NCBI RefSeq assembly: GCF_017893945.1
Contig: NZ_CP054257.1
Coordinates: 248,001 to 312,000 of the forward strand
Source of the DNA: Treponema parvum
Lineage (GTDB): Bacteria; Spirochaetota; Spirochaetia; Treponematales; Treponemataceae
DNA length: 64,000 nucleotides
Reading direction: 5' to 3'
The notes beneath the pieces were generated by a model, which saw nothing but the letters and a program-made list of their open reading frames with translations, ran no database searches and had not been told where the DNA came from. Made by a program: the position numbers and the translations under genes. Shown here in pieces: positions 32,419 to 40,942 of the stretch. Each line of letters starts with the position of its first letter. The stretch's first letter is position 1.

Positions 32419-34551
32419 TTGTCAAATTTAATCACAGGTAAAGGCAGATCGCGTTTTTTAAGAATATTTATTCCCGTTACCGCTTTGACGACGGTTTGCG
32501 TATTGATAATAACTTTTTTGATTTCCATAGCATATATCTCCAATAGAGAAAAAAGCATTGCCGAACAATATGAATTGTCGCTGACAATGGTAAGTTCTTT
32601 GTATCAGCAGATGCGCATGAACACGATGCCCACGTTAAATGCGCTTTTTGAAGCAAAAGAAATACAAGATTACCTTTTTTGCAATTCCGGGAACGACAAA
32701 GACGGAAAATATGAAACATTCGTAAAAGCAGGAACTATGATCGACCGTACGGTTGCAAGAAACGGTTATATCCATTCGATCTATCTTTATAACGGGGTTT
32801 TCGGATATTTTTCTTCCTATGCGGGCTACGAGGGCGTTACGTGCTACAGCGATAAAAATCTTGATTCGTTTTTGGAACAGATGGGACAAAGACCCGTGAC
32901 ATTTACCATGAGGACCACAAGTTTTTTTTCAAGAGCCGACTACACGAATACCGACGAATCCAAAGAAGAAAATTTGTACACCATGACGATTTCTCACAAA
33001 ACAAACAACGCCGCCAAAAGCTACGCCTTAGTTGTAAACCTTTCCGAATCAAATGCGAGGGAATTATTCACCCAGAAGACGGGAGAAATGAAGCCTTCTT
33101 TTTTTATTACCGATTATCGAAGATATTTTTTATCACACCCGGATCCGTCGTTCTTTAACACGCCGGTAAAACCGTTTTCCATTTACGACAGAATTTGCTC
33201 TCTTCCCGTAGAAAAGGGAAAAAGCGGGGGATACGTAAAGCTGTCGAGCGAAGGAGAAAAGTATTTTGTTTGTTACGAAGATCAGCCGACTATGGGATGG
33301 CGTCTTTTTTATATTATTCCCTATTCACAGCTTATGCACGGGTTTTACACTTTTATTAAAAACATCATCTTCGTAATGCTAGTCGTTTTTTTTGCGGCTG
33401 TCATTGCGATAATAATCGTGTCGCAAAAAGTCGACCTTTCATTGAGTTATGAAAGAAGGCTTTTGTCGTACGTGCAGGGCAAATTGAGCAAGGTTGAACT
33501 TCCGATCTCCAAGGTGTACGAGTACGGTGTTGCCATTTTTAGAGTAACGCCTAAAAAACTTAAATTAATGTCGACTGTAGATCGCGGCGAACTTCAAAAA
33601 AACGTATATCTTTCGGCCGCGGGTTATTTACAAAAAAAAGGGCAGATCATAAGCCTTGACGATCTGCTGTTTTTATGGATTTCGTCGCTGAGTCCGAACG
33701 GAATTTATGTAAAACTTTGCGGATTCAAAGACGTCGTAAAGCAAAGGTTTGATGCGGATCTTACTGCTGTCGTAGCCGAAGAAACGGTAAACATGAGCGA
33801 CTTGCCGCAGGAAGCGTCCCATTTAAAAGAGATGATGAAAGAGCGGTATCTGATAAACAGGGGCAGTGTGGATTACGCTTCAAGACGATATCCGGAAATG
33901 ACGGTCATAAATATTCACGAATTTGAAACGGCTCTCGTAAATAAAGACGACAAACAGTTTATGCTTTATATGGAAAAGGCGATCGCTGCGATGAAGGAGA
34001 ATCCTTCCTGGTTCAGTTTTAACCTGTTTACTACAAATCTGGTGTATATTTTAAATCAATATCTGCATAATGAAATAAACTTGTACTTATCAGGAGGCAT
34101 GACCGCTCTGTCGGAGGATATTTCCACGCTTGAAGAAATTCAGGGGTTGACTGAAATTTCGGAGCGCATAAGACGGGTATTGCTGCAAAGCCGGGAGGCC
34201 GGTAAAAGCTCAAAAAACCTCGAAATCGTTACCGTTATAAACAGGTATATTAAAGGCAACATTAAAAATACCATGCTCAATTCCGATATGATAGCCGATT
34301 ATGTGGGGTTGTCGCTGAATTATACCCGTTCCATATACCGTCAGACTACGGGGAAATCATTTAACGATGTTATAGGCGAAGAAAGGCTTGCCCTTGCCGT
34401 AGATCTGCTCACCCGTACCGACAAAACGATAGACGAAGTCAGGCGCGAAGCGGGTTTTGCAAACTACTCGTATTTTTGCACGTATTTTAAAAATAAATTC
34501 GGCGTTTCTCCAACATATTACAGAATTTTTCGTAATAAAACTAAAAAATAG
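32419..34551 (+). CDS. Membrane-bound AraC-family regulator with extracytoplasmic sensor
   Basis: 710 residues. Membrane helix about 15-38, an extracytoplasmic Cache-like sensor (about 40-310), second helix about 312-336, a cytoplasmic linker, and a C-terminal AraC DNA-binding domain (about 600-705; NSDMIADYVGLSLNYTRSIYRQTTG ... DEVRREAGFANYSYFCTYFKNKFGVSP). No kinase domain: signal and DNA binding are in one protein, as in other YesN/Cache-AraC regulators of polysaccharide loci. Starts at TTG with GGGAGG seven bases upstream. It directly precedes the uronide importer locus, its probable target. Confidence 0.9.
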   Translation: MSNLITGKGRSRFLRIFIPVTALTTVCVLIITFLISIAYISNREKSIAEQYELSLTMVSSLYQQMRMNTMPTLNALFEAKEIQDYLFCNSGNDKDGKYETFVKAGTMIDRTVARNGYIHSIYLYNGVFGYFSSYAGYEGVTCYSDKNLDSFLEQMGQRPVTFTMRTTSFFSRADYTNTDESKEENLYTMTISHKTNNAAKSYALVVNLSESNARELFTQKTGEMKPSFFITDYRRYFLSHPDPSFFNTPVKPFSIYDRICSLPVEKGKSGGYVKLSSEGEKYFVCYEDQPTMGWRLFYIIPYSQLMHGFYTFIKNIIFVMLVVFFAAVIAIIIVSQKVDLSLSYERRLLSYVQGKLSKVELPISKVYEYGVAIFRVTPKKLKLMSTVDRGELQKNVYLSAAGYLQKKGQIISLDDLLFLWISSLSPNGIYVKLCGFKDVVKQRFDADLTAVVAEETVNMSDLPQEASHLKEMMKERYLINRGSVDYASRRYPEMTVINIHEFETALVNKDDKQFMLYMEKAIAAMKENPSWFSFNLFTTNLVYILNQYLHNEINLYLSGGMTALSEDISTLEEIQGLTEISERIRRVLLQSREAGKSSKNLEIVTVINRYIKGNIKNTMLNSDMIADYVGLSLNYTRSIYRQTTGKSFNDVIGEERLALAVDLLTRTDKTIDEVRREAGFANYSYFCTYFKNKFGVSPTYYRIFRNKTKK

Positions 34552-34658
34552 TTAAATTTCAAAATTATTTAGTGTTGTTTTTCAAAATTGAAAATTAAAA
34601 TTTAAATCAAGACAAATCGAAAAATCCGGCTGATAATAAGTTATCTGATTTACTGTGC

Positions 34659-34760
34659 GCTTGCGCGCCGAAAAAACTTTTTTGAAAGTTGAAACTTTGC
34701 TGGAAGCTCCGCTGCGGGTAGCTGGAAGCTCCGCTATAGGTTCTTCAAAAGTTTTTATAG
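34659..34760 (+). other. Leader with long inverted repeat and 22-bp direct repeat before the binding-protein gene
   Basis: AAAAACTTTTTTGAA near 34670 can pair with TTCAAAAGTTTTT near 34743. Inside are two direct copies of GCTGGAAGCTCCGCT (34699-34713 and 34721-34735). It ends right before the ribosome site of the next gene, so it could affect that gene's expression. Confidence 0.5.
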
Positions 34761-34769
34761 GAGGTCTAT

Positions 34770-36089
34770 ATGAAAAAACATTACAAATCGTTTCTAAAGG
34801 TGTTGCTTTTGACATCTTTTGTCGTTCAAAGCGTGTTTGCAGCAGGCGGTAAAGACGCTCCCGCCGGTTCCGCTCAATCTTCCGGCCCTGTTGTGATAAC
34901 CTATTATACGTGGGATGACGCCGCCCATAAATCCTTGATAGAAAAATTTAACGAAACTCACACAAACATCAAGGTTGACGCGAAAATCCTTCCCGCCGCC
35001 GATTATGAAACAAAACTTCTTACGTTGCTTTCGGGACGCGCAGAAATGGACTGCTATATGGAAAAACGTCAGACCGATGCGTTTTCCCGCATGGATAACG
35101 GTTTTTCGGAACCGCTTAACAGCTTTATAAGCAAGGCGGGCAAACCGATTGCGGCCGTTGAGGCGAATAAATCGTCCGTAACCTATAACGGCAATATTAT
35201 CGGAATTCCGTGGAGAGGAGGATCCTATTTTACGTATTTCAACAAAAACGTGTTTAAAAAGGCCGGTCTCAACACTCCCGACTATTACGTTGAAAAAGGC
35301 GAATGGACATGGGACAAATTCGAAGAGACGGCGCGTGCTATCCACGCTGCGGATCCTTCCCTCATAGGCGCGTCCATTTATTTTTGGGGCTCCAATGCCG
35401 CATACATATCGAACCAGACAGGAGAAGTTTTTATAAGCAACGACGGTAAAATCGGCGCTATGGACAACCTTTTAAGGCAGATCGCCATTCGAAAAAGGCT
35501 TGAAGCTGAAGGCGCAATGTGGTCTCTTATCGACATGAAGGTTACAAAGACGCACTATTCCAAGCAGTTCTACGACGGAAAACTCGGAATGCTTTTGATA
35601 GGCGAATGGTTCCCCGGACAGATGACTACCGGCGAACGCGACGGATTGCTTGCCGCAGGTTTCAAAAAAGCCGATTACGGTATTACAAGGCTCCCCTGCG
35701 ATACGCCAAAGTATTCTACGATGGGACTTCCCACCTTTAACAGTATGACGTCTTATTCCAAGAAAAAAGACGCAGCCTTTGAATTTATTTCATGGATGGG
35801 CGGAGAAGAAGCCGCAGCGGTCGCAGCTTCTTTCGGAGTTCTTCCGGCCGTAAGTTCTCCCGAAGTGGAAAAAATACTCAGCGCAAATCTGCCGGACGCG
35901 TCTTCACTTAAGTACTATCTTGAACCGAAAGTTTCGAATAACGGCGCTACGTTTACAAAATACGGTTCACGCGTTCAGGCCGTAATAGAAACCATGCAGG
36001 AAGCCTATCTTTTGAACAAGCTTACGGACGCGCAGTTTAAAGAGCAGTGGAATAAAGAGATGAAGAATATCGTAGATACTTCATACTGA
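34770..36089 (+). CDS. Extracellular carbohydrate-binding protein of ABC importer (uronide locus)
   Basis: 439 residues, family 1-type solute-binding protein. Signal peptide 1-24 (LLLTSFVVQSVFAAGGK), no lipobox Cys. The mature protein starts VVITYYTWDDAAHKSLIEKFNETHTNIKV and has the conserved GIPWRGGSYFTYFNKNVFKKAGL. GGAGG upstream of the ATG. Two hairpins after the gene probably lower read-through to the permease genes, keeping the binding protein in excess. Substrate is likely a glucuronate-containing oligosaccharide, from the GH2/GH88/DUF2264 genes downstream. Confidence 0.93.
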   Translation: MKKHYKSFLKVLLLTSFVVQSVFAAGGKDAPAGSAQSSGPVVITYYTWDDAAHKSLIEKFNETHTNIKVDAKILPAADYETKLLTLLSGRAEMDCYMEKRQTDAFSRMDNGFSEPLNSFISKAGKPIAAVEANKSSVTYNGNIIGIPWRGGSYFTYFNKNVFKKAGLNTPDYYVEKGEWTWDKFEETARAIHAADPSLIGASIYFWGSNAAYISNQTGEVFISNDGKIGAMDNLLRQIAIRKRLEAEGAMWSLIDMKVTKTHYSKQFYDGKLGMLLIGEWFPGQMTTGERDGLLAAGFKKADYGITRLPCDTPKYSTMGLPTFNSMTSYSKKKDAAFEFISWMGGEEAAAVAASFGVLPAVSSPEVEKILSANLPDASSLKYYLEPKVSNNGATFTKYGSRVQAVIETMQEAYLLNKLTDAQFKEQWNKEMKNIVDTSY

Positions 36090-36139
36090 TCTCGCTTTCG
36101 AAACGCACCGTTTCATGACCGGCGAAAAAGTTGGAAAAG

Positions 36140-36176
36140 GGGCTGCCTCAAAAGTCTGTTACTTTTTCGGCAGCCC
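36140..36176 (+). terminator. Intercistronic hairpin after the binding-protein gene
   Basis: Perfect 8-bp stem GGGCTGCC/GGCAGCCC (36140-36147, 36169-36176) without a T-run; likely protects the upstream message from 3' decay. Confidence 0.6.
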
Positions 36177-36188
36177 ATTTAAATATTA

Positions 36189-36215
36189 GGGGAACTTGTT
36201 CCCTGCGTTTTTTTT
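36189..36215 (+). terminator. Intrinsic terminator between binding protein and permeases
   Basis: GGGAAC/GTTCCC stem with TT loop (36190-36103 range 36190-36203), then GCG and eight T at 36208-36215. Its position inside the operon implies partial termination. Confidence 0.7.
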
Positions 36216-36253
36216 GCGGATTTTTCACGGTATTGTATTTTAGGAGGTGAAAC

Positions 36254-37153
36254 ATGGACAAAAAGCACGACGGTATACGGCGGCTGACTATAATGTCGTT
36301 TCTTTTTCCGAGTTTTATAGGTTTTATCATATTCATATTTATTCCTTTGGTTATGGCCGTTTTCTTTTCACTTACCAATTATTCCGGCGGCGCAAAGTTT
36401 AAATTTATCGGCATAAAAAATTACGTGGTAGCGTTTGCGGATGCAAAATTTTTAAATAGTCTTTTTCTTACTTTCAAATACATGGCGGTTACCGTGTTTT
36501 TTCAGATAGTAATCGGCTTGGTATTTGCGCTTTTTCTTGCCCGCCCGTTCAGGGGCAGCACCTTTTTCAGAAGCGCTTTTTATATTCCGAATATTCTTTC
36601 TTCCGTTGCTGTTGGGTTGGCCTTTATGTTTATTTTCGAGCCGTCTTCCGGCCTTATGAACGGATTTTTAAAGTTTTTTAATTTGCCTACTTCCAGATGG
36701 CTTGCAAGCGAAAAGACTTCTTTGCTCGTCATTATGATGGTTTCCATATGGCAAAGTGTCGGCTACTATATGGTTTTGCTGATAGGGGCTCTCCAGAATG
36801 TAAATTCTTCGCTGTATGAAGCCGCAGAAATTGACGGAGCCGGAAAAATCCAGCAGTTTATCGCCGTCACCTTGCCGGGCATTTCTCCCGTGCTGTTTTA
36901 TGCGATTACGCTTGCGGTTATAAGGGGTTTTCAAGCGTTTGATTACATTTACGTCATGACGGGCGGCCAGCAGGGAGGAGGCCCTGCCGGAAGCACGAAC
37001 GTGCTTGCATTTGACATCTATAGAAACGCTTTTATGTATTACAGGTTCGGGTTTGCATCTGCGGAATCCGTAGTTCTTCTCATCATAATTCTTACGGTTA
37101 CGCTGATCCAAAATTACGGTCAAAAAAAGTGGGTGGTTTATGATATCGTATAA
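36254..37153 (+). CDS. Carbohydrate ABC transporter permease (MalF type), uronide locus
   Basis: 299 residues, six membrane segments. EAA loop EAAEIDGAGKIQQFIAVTLPG. AGGAGG precedes the ATG by eight bases. The 3' end overlaps the MalG-type partner by 14 bases. Works with the binding protein encoded upstream; no ATPase gene in the locus. Confidence 0.93.
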   Translation: MDKKHDGIRRLTIMSFLFPSFIGFIIFIFIPLVMAVFFSLTNYSGGAKFKFIGIKNYVVAFADAKFLNSLFLTFKYMAVTVFFQIVIGLVFALFLARPFRGSTFFRSAFYIPNILSSVAVGLAFMFIFEPSSGLMNGFLKFFNLPTSRWLASEKTSLLVIMMVSIWQSVGYYMVLLIGALQNVNSSLYEAAEIDGAGKIQQFIAVTLPGISPVLFYAITLAVIRGFQAFDYIYVMTGGQQGGGPAGSTNVLAFDIYRNAFMYYRFGFASAESVVLLIIILTVTLIQNYGQKKWVVYDIV

Positions 37154-37970
37154 TACAAAGAAAACGATCGGTAAGTTCGTAAAATATGTTTTTTTGTTGT
37201 TTATAACGGTAATTTCGCTTTTGCCCATCGTCATAGTTTTGTCTTCTTCTTTTAAAAATGAAAGTGAAATTTTCGATTTCCCGTTTCATTTGATTCCGCG
37301 CAAGTTAATCTTTTCAAATTTTGCGCAGCTGAGTGAAAATTTTCCGCTGTATATATGGAATTCGATCAAACTTACGTCGATCATAACGATTTTGCAATTG
37401 TTTTCGGCTTCTACGGGCGGATACGTGTTTTCCAAAATGCAATGGAAGGGACGCAATTTCATATTCGGTTTGTACCTTGCTTCCATGATGATTCCGTCGC
37501 AGGCCGTTACTATTCCCCAGTTTGTGATAATGCGCACGCTGAATTTGTACGACACCCATTTAGCTATCATACTCTTGTGCACTTTTACGGCCTTCGGAAC
37601 CTTTCTCATACGACAGTATTTTTTGTCCATTCCGGATACGTATATAGAAGCGGCAAGGATCGACGGCGCGCGCGAATGGATAATTTTCTTTAAGATAATG
37701 CTTCCCATGGCAAAGCCCGTCCTGGTAACTCAGGCCATACTGTCATTCCGTTTTTTCTGGAACGATTTTTTTACACCGTTGATCTACATCACTACTCCCG
37801 AACTAAAAACTCTGCCTTTGGGAATGACGGACTTTGTCCGCGAACAGTATGTTTATTGGGGGCCGCAGATGGCTGCCGCCTTGATTTCTATTATTCCCGT
37901 TCTGATAATTTTTATGTTCGGGCAAAGATATTTTATTGAGGGAGTTTCTTCCTCGGGTATTAAGGGGTGA
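37140..37970 (+). CDS. Carbohydrate ABC transporter permease (MalG type), uronide locus
   Basis: 276 residues. EAA loop EAARIDGAREWIIFFKIMLP and the family C-terminus EGVSSSGIKG. It starts 14 bases inside the preceding gene, with GGTGG as ribosome site, and ends four bases before the GH2 gene. Confidence 0.93.
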   Translation: MISYNTKKTIGKFVKYVFLLFITVISLLPIVIVLSSSFKNESEIFDFPFHLIPRKLIFSNFAQLSENFPLYIWNSIKLTSIITILQLFSASTGGYVFSKMQWKGRNFIFGLYLASMMIPSQAVTIPQFVIMRTLNLYDTHLAIILLCTFTAFGTFLIRQYFLSIPDTYIEAARIDGAREWIIFFKIMLPMAKPVLVTQAILSFRFFWNDFFTPLIYITTPELKTLPLGMTDFVREQYVYWGPQMAAALISIIPVLIIFMFGQRYFIEGVSSSGIKG

Positions 37971-37974
37971 AATT

Positions 37975-39750
37975 ATGGAAAAGAAGAGCGGTAATTTTGA
38001 GTCAAGCATTCATGAAAAAGATTATAGGTCAAAATTCCTTCCGTTTGTAAAGACGGCCAAAGATGCGCTGTGCATAGACGGAAGAGATTTGGAATCCCTC
38101 AACGGAGAATGGAATTTTACGGCGGATCCCTATGAGTCGGCTCTGCGCGGGCAGTGGTATGAGGAAAAACGCTTTTCGGAAGACGGACGGGAGCTTCCGT
38201 GCGACTTTGATTTTCAGGTTTGTCCTCTCATAGACGTTCCTTCCTGTTGGAACATGACGTCGCCGGAATTGTTTTATTACGAAGGCATGGGCGTGTATTA
38301 CAGGGAATTTACTTATGCCGAAAAAAAGGCGGGCGAAAGAACGTTTATTCAGTTTGAGGGCGCTCAATACAGAACCTATGTCTTTTTGAACAATAAACCT
38401 GTCGCGCTCCACGACGGAGGTTCCACTCCGTTTACGGTAGAAACGACAGGGCTTTTACAGCGTTTCAATAAGATAATGGTCTTTGTAGACGCGGCCAGAG
38501 ACGACTCACGAGTTCCTATGAGCAATACGGACTGGTTTAATTACGGGGGATTGTACCGCGACGTATACTTTGTAAGGACTCCTAAGGTTTTGATCAAAGA
38601 CTGGTTCGTAAGGCTTGTTCCCGGTTCCGGCTATAAAAAGATTGCGCTCGATTTCCAAATAGACGGTGCGAAGACGGGCAAGGCGGAGTTCTGCATTCCC
38701 GAGTTGGACATAAAAAAAGAAGTTTCCGTCTCAAACGGCAAGGGAAGCCTTGAAATTTCAGCCTCTCCTGAGCTGTGGAGCCCGGAAAATCCCAAACTGT
38801 ACGATGTTTCGCTTTCTTTTGAAGACGATGAAATTTCGGATAAGATCGGATTTAGGGAAATCAAAGTTGAAAAAATGAAGGTTTATCTTAACGGCAAGGC
38901 ACGTTATTTAAAGGGTGTCTGTGTTCACGAAGACCACGAAACGCTTGGAAAAACTACGAACGACGATGAAATCCGTGCGACAATACAAAATCTCAAAGAT
39001 ATGAACGGCGTGTTTTTGCGATTGGCGCACTATCCTCACACAAGGCGTTTTGCGAAGATCGCCGACGAAGCGGGCGTTATGCTTTGGGAAGAAGTTCCCG
39101 TCTATTGGGCGATCGATTTTACAAATCCCGCTACCTATAAGGATGCCGAAAATCAATTGACTGAGCTGATCGTGCGAGATAAAAACCGCGCTTCGGTTAT
39201 CATCTGGTCTGTGGGAAACGAAAATGCGGACACCGACGACAGGCTTAAGTTTATGAGCGATCTTGCGCACACTGCAAAACGGCTTGATAACACAAGGCTC
39301 GTTAGCGCGGCCTGTCTTGTAAACCGTGCAAAGATGCGCCTGGAAGACCGGCTTATGGACGAGCTTGACATTATCGGAAACAACGAATACTACGGCTGGT
39401 ATGAACCGAATTTTGACGATTTGATCACTGTTTTAAATAACACAAATCTAACAAAACCCGTAGTCATCACGGAATTCGGGGCGGGTGCAAAATACGGAAA
39501 TCACGGAACCGCAGACACTATGTGGACTGAAGAATATCAGGAAGCGCTCTACAAAAAGCAGTTTGAAACGATGAAAAAAATTCCTTTTATTCAGGGAACT
39601 ACGCCGTGGATCCTTTATGATTTCCGTGCCGTGCGCCGGCAGAACAGGTATCAGCGGGGTTTTAACAGGAAGGGGCTGATCGACGCCGATCGCAAGCGGA
39701 GAAAGCTTGCTTTTAAAGTAGTCGCGGATTATTACGCCGAGCTTGATTAA
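37975..39750 (+). CDS. Glycoside hydrolase family 2, beta-glucuronidase-like
   Basis: 591 residues. Sugar-binding jelly-roll domain first (LNGEWNFTADPYE, VPSCWNMTSPELFYYEG), an immunoglobulin-like middle domain, then the TIM barrel from about 260: KGVCVHEDHETLGK, RLAHYPHTRRFAKIADEAGVMLWEE, acid/base Glu in SVGNEN and nucleophile Glu in VITEFGAGAKYG. Length and the beta-glucuronidase-like catalytic loop suit EC 3.2.1.31, but beta-galactosidase or galacturonidase activity is possible. No signal peptide: acts on imported oligosaccharides. GGGGTG before the ATG at 37975 decides the start; the frame is open to 37936. Confidence 0.88.
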   Translation: MEKKSGNFESSIHEKDYRSKFLPFVKTAKDALCIDGRDLESLNGEWNFTADPYESALRGQWYEEKRFSEDGRELPCDFDFQVCPLIDVPSCWNMTSPELFYYEGMGVYYREFTYAEKKAGERTFIQFEGAQYRTYVFLNNKPVALHDGGSTPFTVETTGLLQRFNKIMVFVDAARDDSRVPMSNTDWFNYGGLYRDVYFVRTPKVLIKDWFVRLVPGSGYKKIALDFQIDGAKTGKAEFCIPELDIKKEVSVSNGKGSLEISASPELWSPENPKLYDVSLSFEDDEISDKIGFREIKVEKMKVYLNGKARYLKGVCVHEDHETLGKTTNDDEIRATIQNLKDMNGVFLRLAHYPHTRRFAKIADEAGVMLWEEVPVYWAIDFTNPATYKDAENQLTELIVRDKNRASVIIWSVGNENADTDDRLKFMSDLAHTAKRLDNTRLVSAACLVNRAKMRLEDRLMDELDIIGNNEYYGWYEPNFDDLITVLNNTNLTKPVVITEFGAGAKYGNHGTADTMWTEEYQEALYKKQFETMKKIPFIQGTTPWILYDFRAVRRQNRYQRGFNRKGLIDADRKRRKLAFKVVADYYAELD

Positions 39751-39763
39751 GAGGTTTTATTTT

Positions 39764-40933
39764 ATGGAACAGATAAAAAAAAAGGATAATTTTTTAAATC
39801 ACAAACCCAAAGAAATTTCTTTTTGGCAAAAAGCTATGGATTATGCGGTGAGCAAAACCGCGGAGAATATCAAAACCTTTACCGACGGATATCCTGCTCC
39901 CGCGAGCGTAAATTTGATATATCCCAAGATTGCAAATACCGAATGGACGAGCAGTTTTTGGAACGGAATGCTATGGCAGGCATACAACAGCACCGGTGAT
40001 AAAACGTTCCGCTCCGCCGCGGAATCTACTTTGGCCGACTATGAAAACAGACTTGAAAAGCGCATAAATACGGCCACTCACGATTTGGGCTTTTTGTACA
40101 TACTTTCGGCAAAGGCGGAATATTTGACTACGGGAAATAAAAAGGCGCGCGAAGTTGCAATAAAGGCGGCAGACCTTCTTATGGAGCGGTACGGCGCAAA
40201 AACAGGAGTGCTTCAGGCTTGGGGAAGCGCCGACGACGTGAACAACATGGGTAGGATAATAATCGACTGTCTCATGAATACGCCGCTTTTGTTTTGGGCG
40301 TCGGAAGCCACGCAGAAAGACCTGTATGCGAATGCCGCAAAGTCCCATGTGGAAAAATCAAAGCGTTTTCTCATAAGAGACGACGACACGACTTTCCACA
40401 CATATTATTTTGACGTTAAAACAGGAGATCCTCTTCGCGGAAAAACCGCTCAAGGCTACAGCGATTCGTCCTGCTGGGCAAGGGGACAGGCTTGGGGAAT
40501 CTACGGCTTCTGTCTTAATTACAGATATACGGGGGATTTTTCTCTTTTGGAAGCGGCAAAACGCCTTGCCAATCACTTCCTTAATTGCCTGCCTGAAGAC
40601 AACGTCTGCTATTGGGATCTCATATTCACTTCAGGAAACGAAGAGAGGGACAGCTCCGCGGCCGCTATAGGCGCCTGCGGTTTGATGGAACTCGCTTCGC
40701 TTCTTCCCGTTTCTGATAAAGACAGGTTCGTTTACGAGACTGCAGCTCTCGCTGTCATGGAATCTTTGGCTTCGTCTTATACTACGGCAGGGCTTAAGTC
40801 CAACGGTATTTTACAGCATGCGGTTTACAGCAAGCCCGGCAACAAGGGCGTCGACGAGTGTAATATTTGGGGCGATTACTTTTACATGGAAGCGTTGGAT
40901 CGCATTTTATATCATCACAGATTGTTTTGGTAG
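39764..40933 (+). CDS. Glycoside hydrolase family 88/105-type unsaturated glucuronyl hydrolase
   Basis: 389 residues, an alpha/alpha-barrel. Typical stretches: NTEWTSSFWNGMLWQAYNSTGD, HDLGFLYILS (with the conserved Asp), WGSADDVNNMGRIIIDCLMN, SSCWARGQAWGIYGFCLNYR, and DSSAAAIGACGLMEL. The pattern fits GH88, which hydrates the unsaturated uronic acid left by polysaccharide lyases, giving a keto-uronate that leads to KDG. Cytoplasmic (no signal peptide). Start at 39764 chosen from GAGG upstream; the frame opens at 39743 within the GH2 gene. No lyase gene is in the window, so the lyase products would be imported. Confidence 0.9.
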   Translation: MEQIKKKDNFLNHKPKEISFWQKAMDYAVSKTAENIKTFTDGYPAPASVNLIYPKIANTEWTSSFWNGMLWQAYNSTGDKTFRSAAESTLADYENRLEKRINTATHDLGFLYILSAKAEYLTTGNKKAREVAIKAADLLMERYGAKTGVLQAWGSADDVNNMGRIIIDCLMNTPLLFWASEATQKDLYANAAKSHVEKSKRFLIRDDDTTFHTYYFDVKTGDPLRGKTAQGYSDSSCWARGQAWGIYGFCLNYRYTGDFSLLEAAKRLANHFLNCLPEDNVCYWDLIFTSGNEERDSSAAAIGACGLMELASLLPVSDKDRFVYETAALAVMESLASSYTTAGLKSNGILQHAVYSKPGNKGVDECNIWGDYFYMEALDRILYHHRLFW

Positions 40934-40942
40934 GCAGATAAA

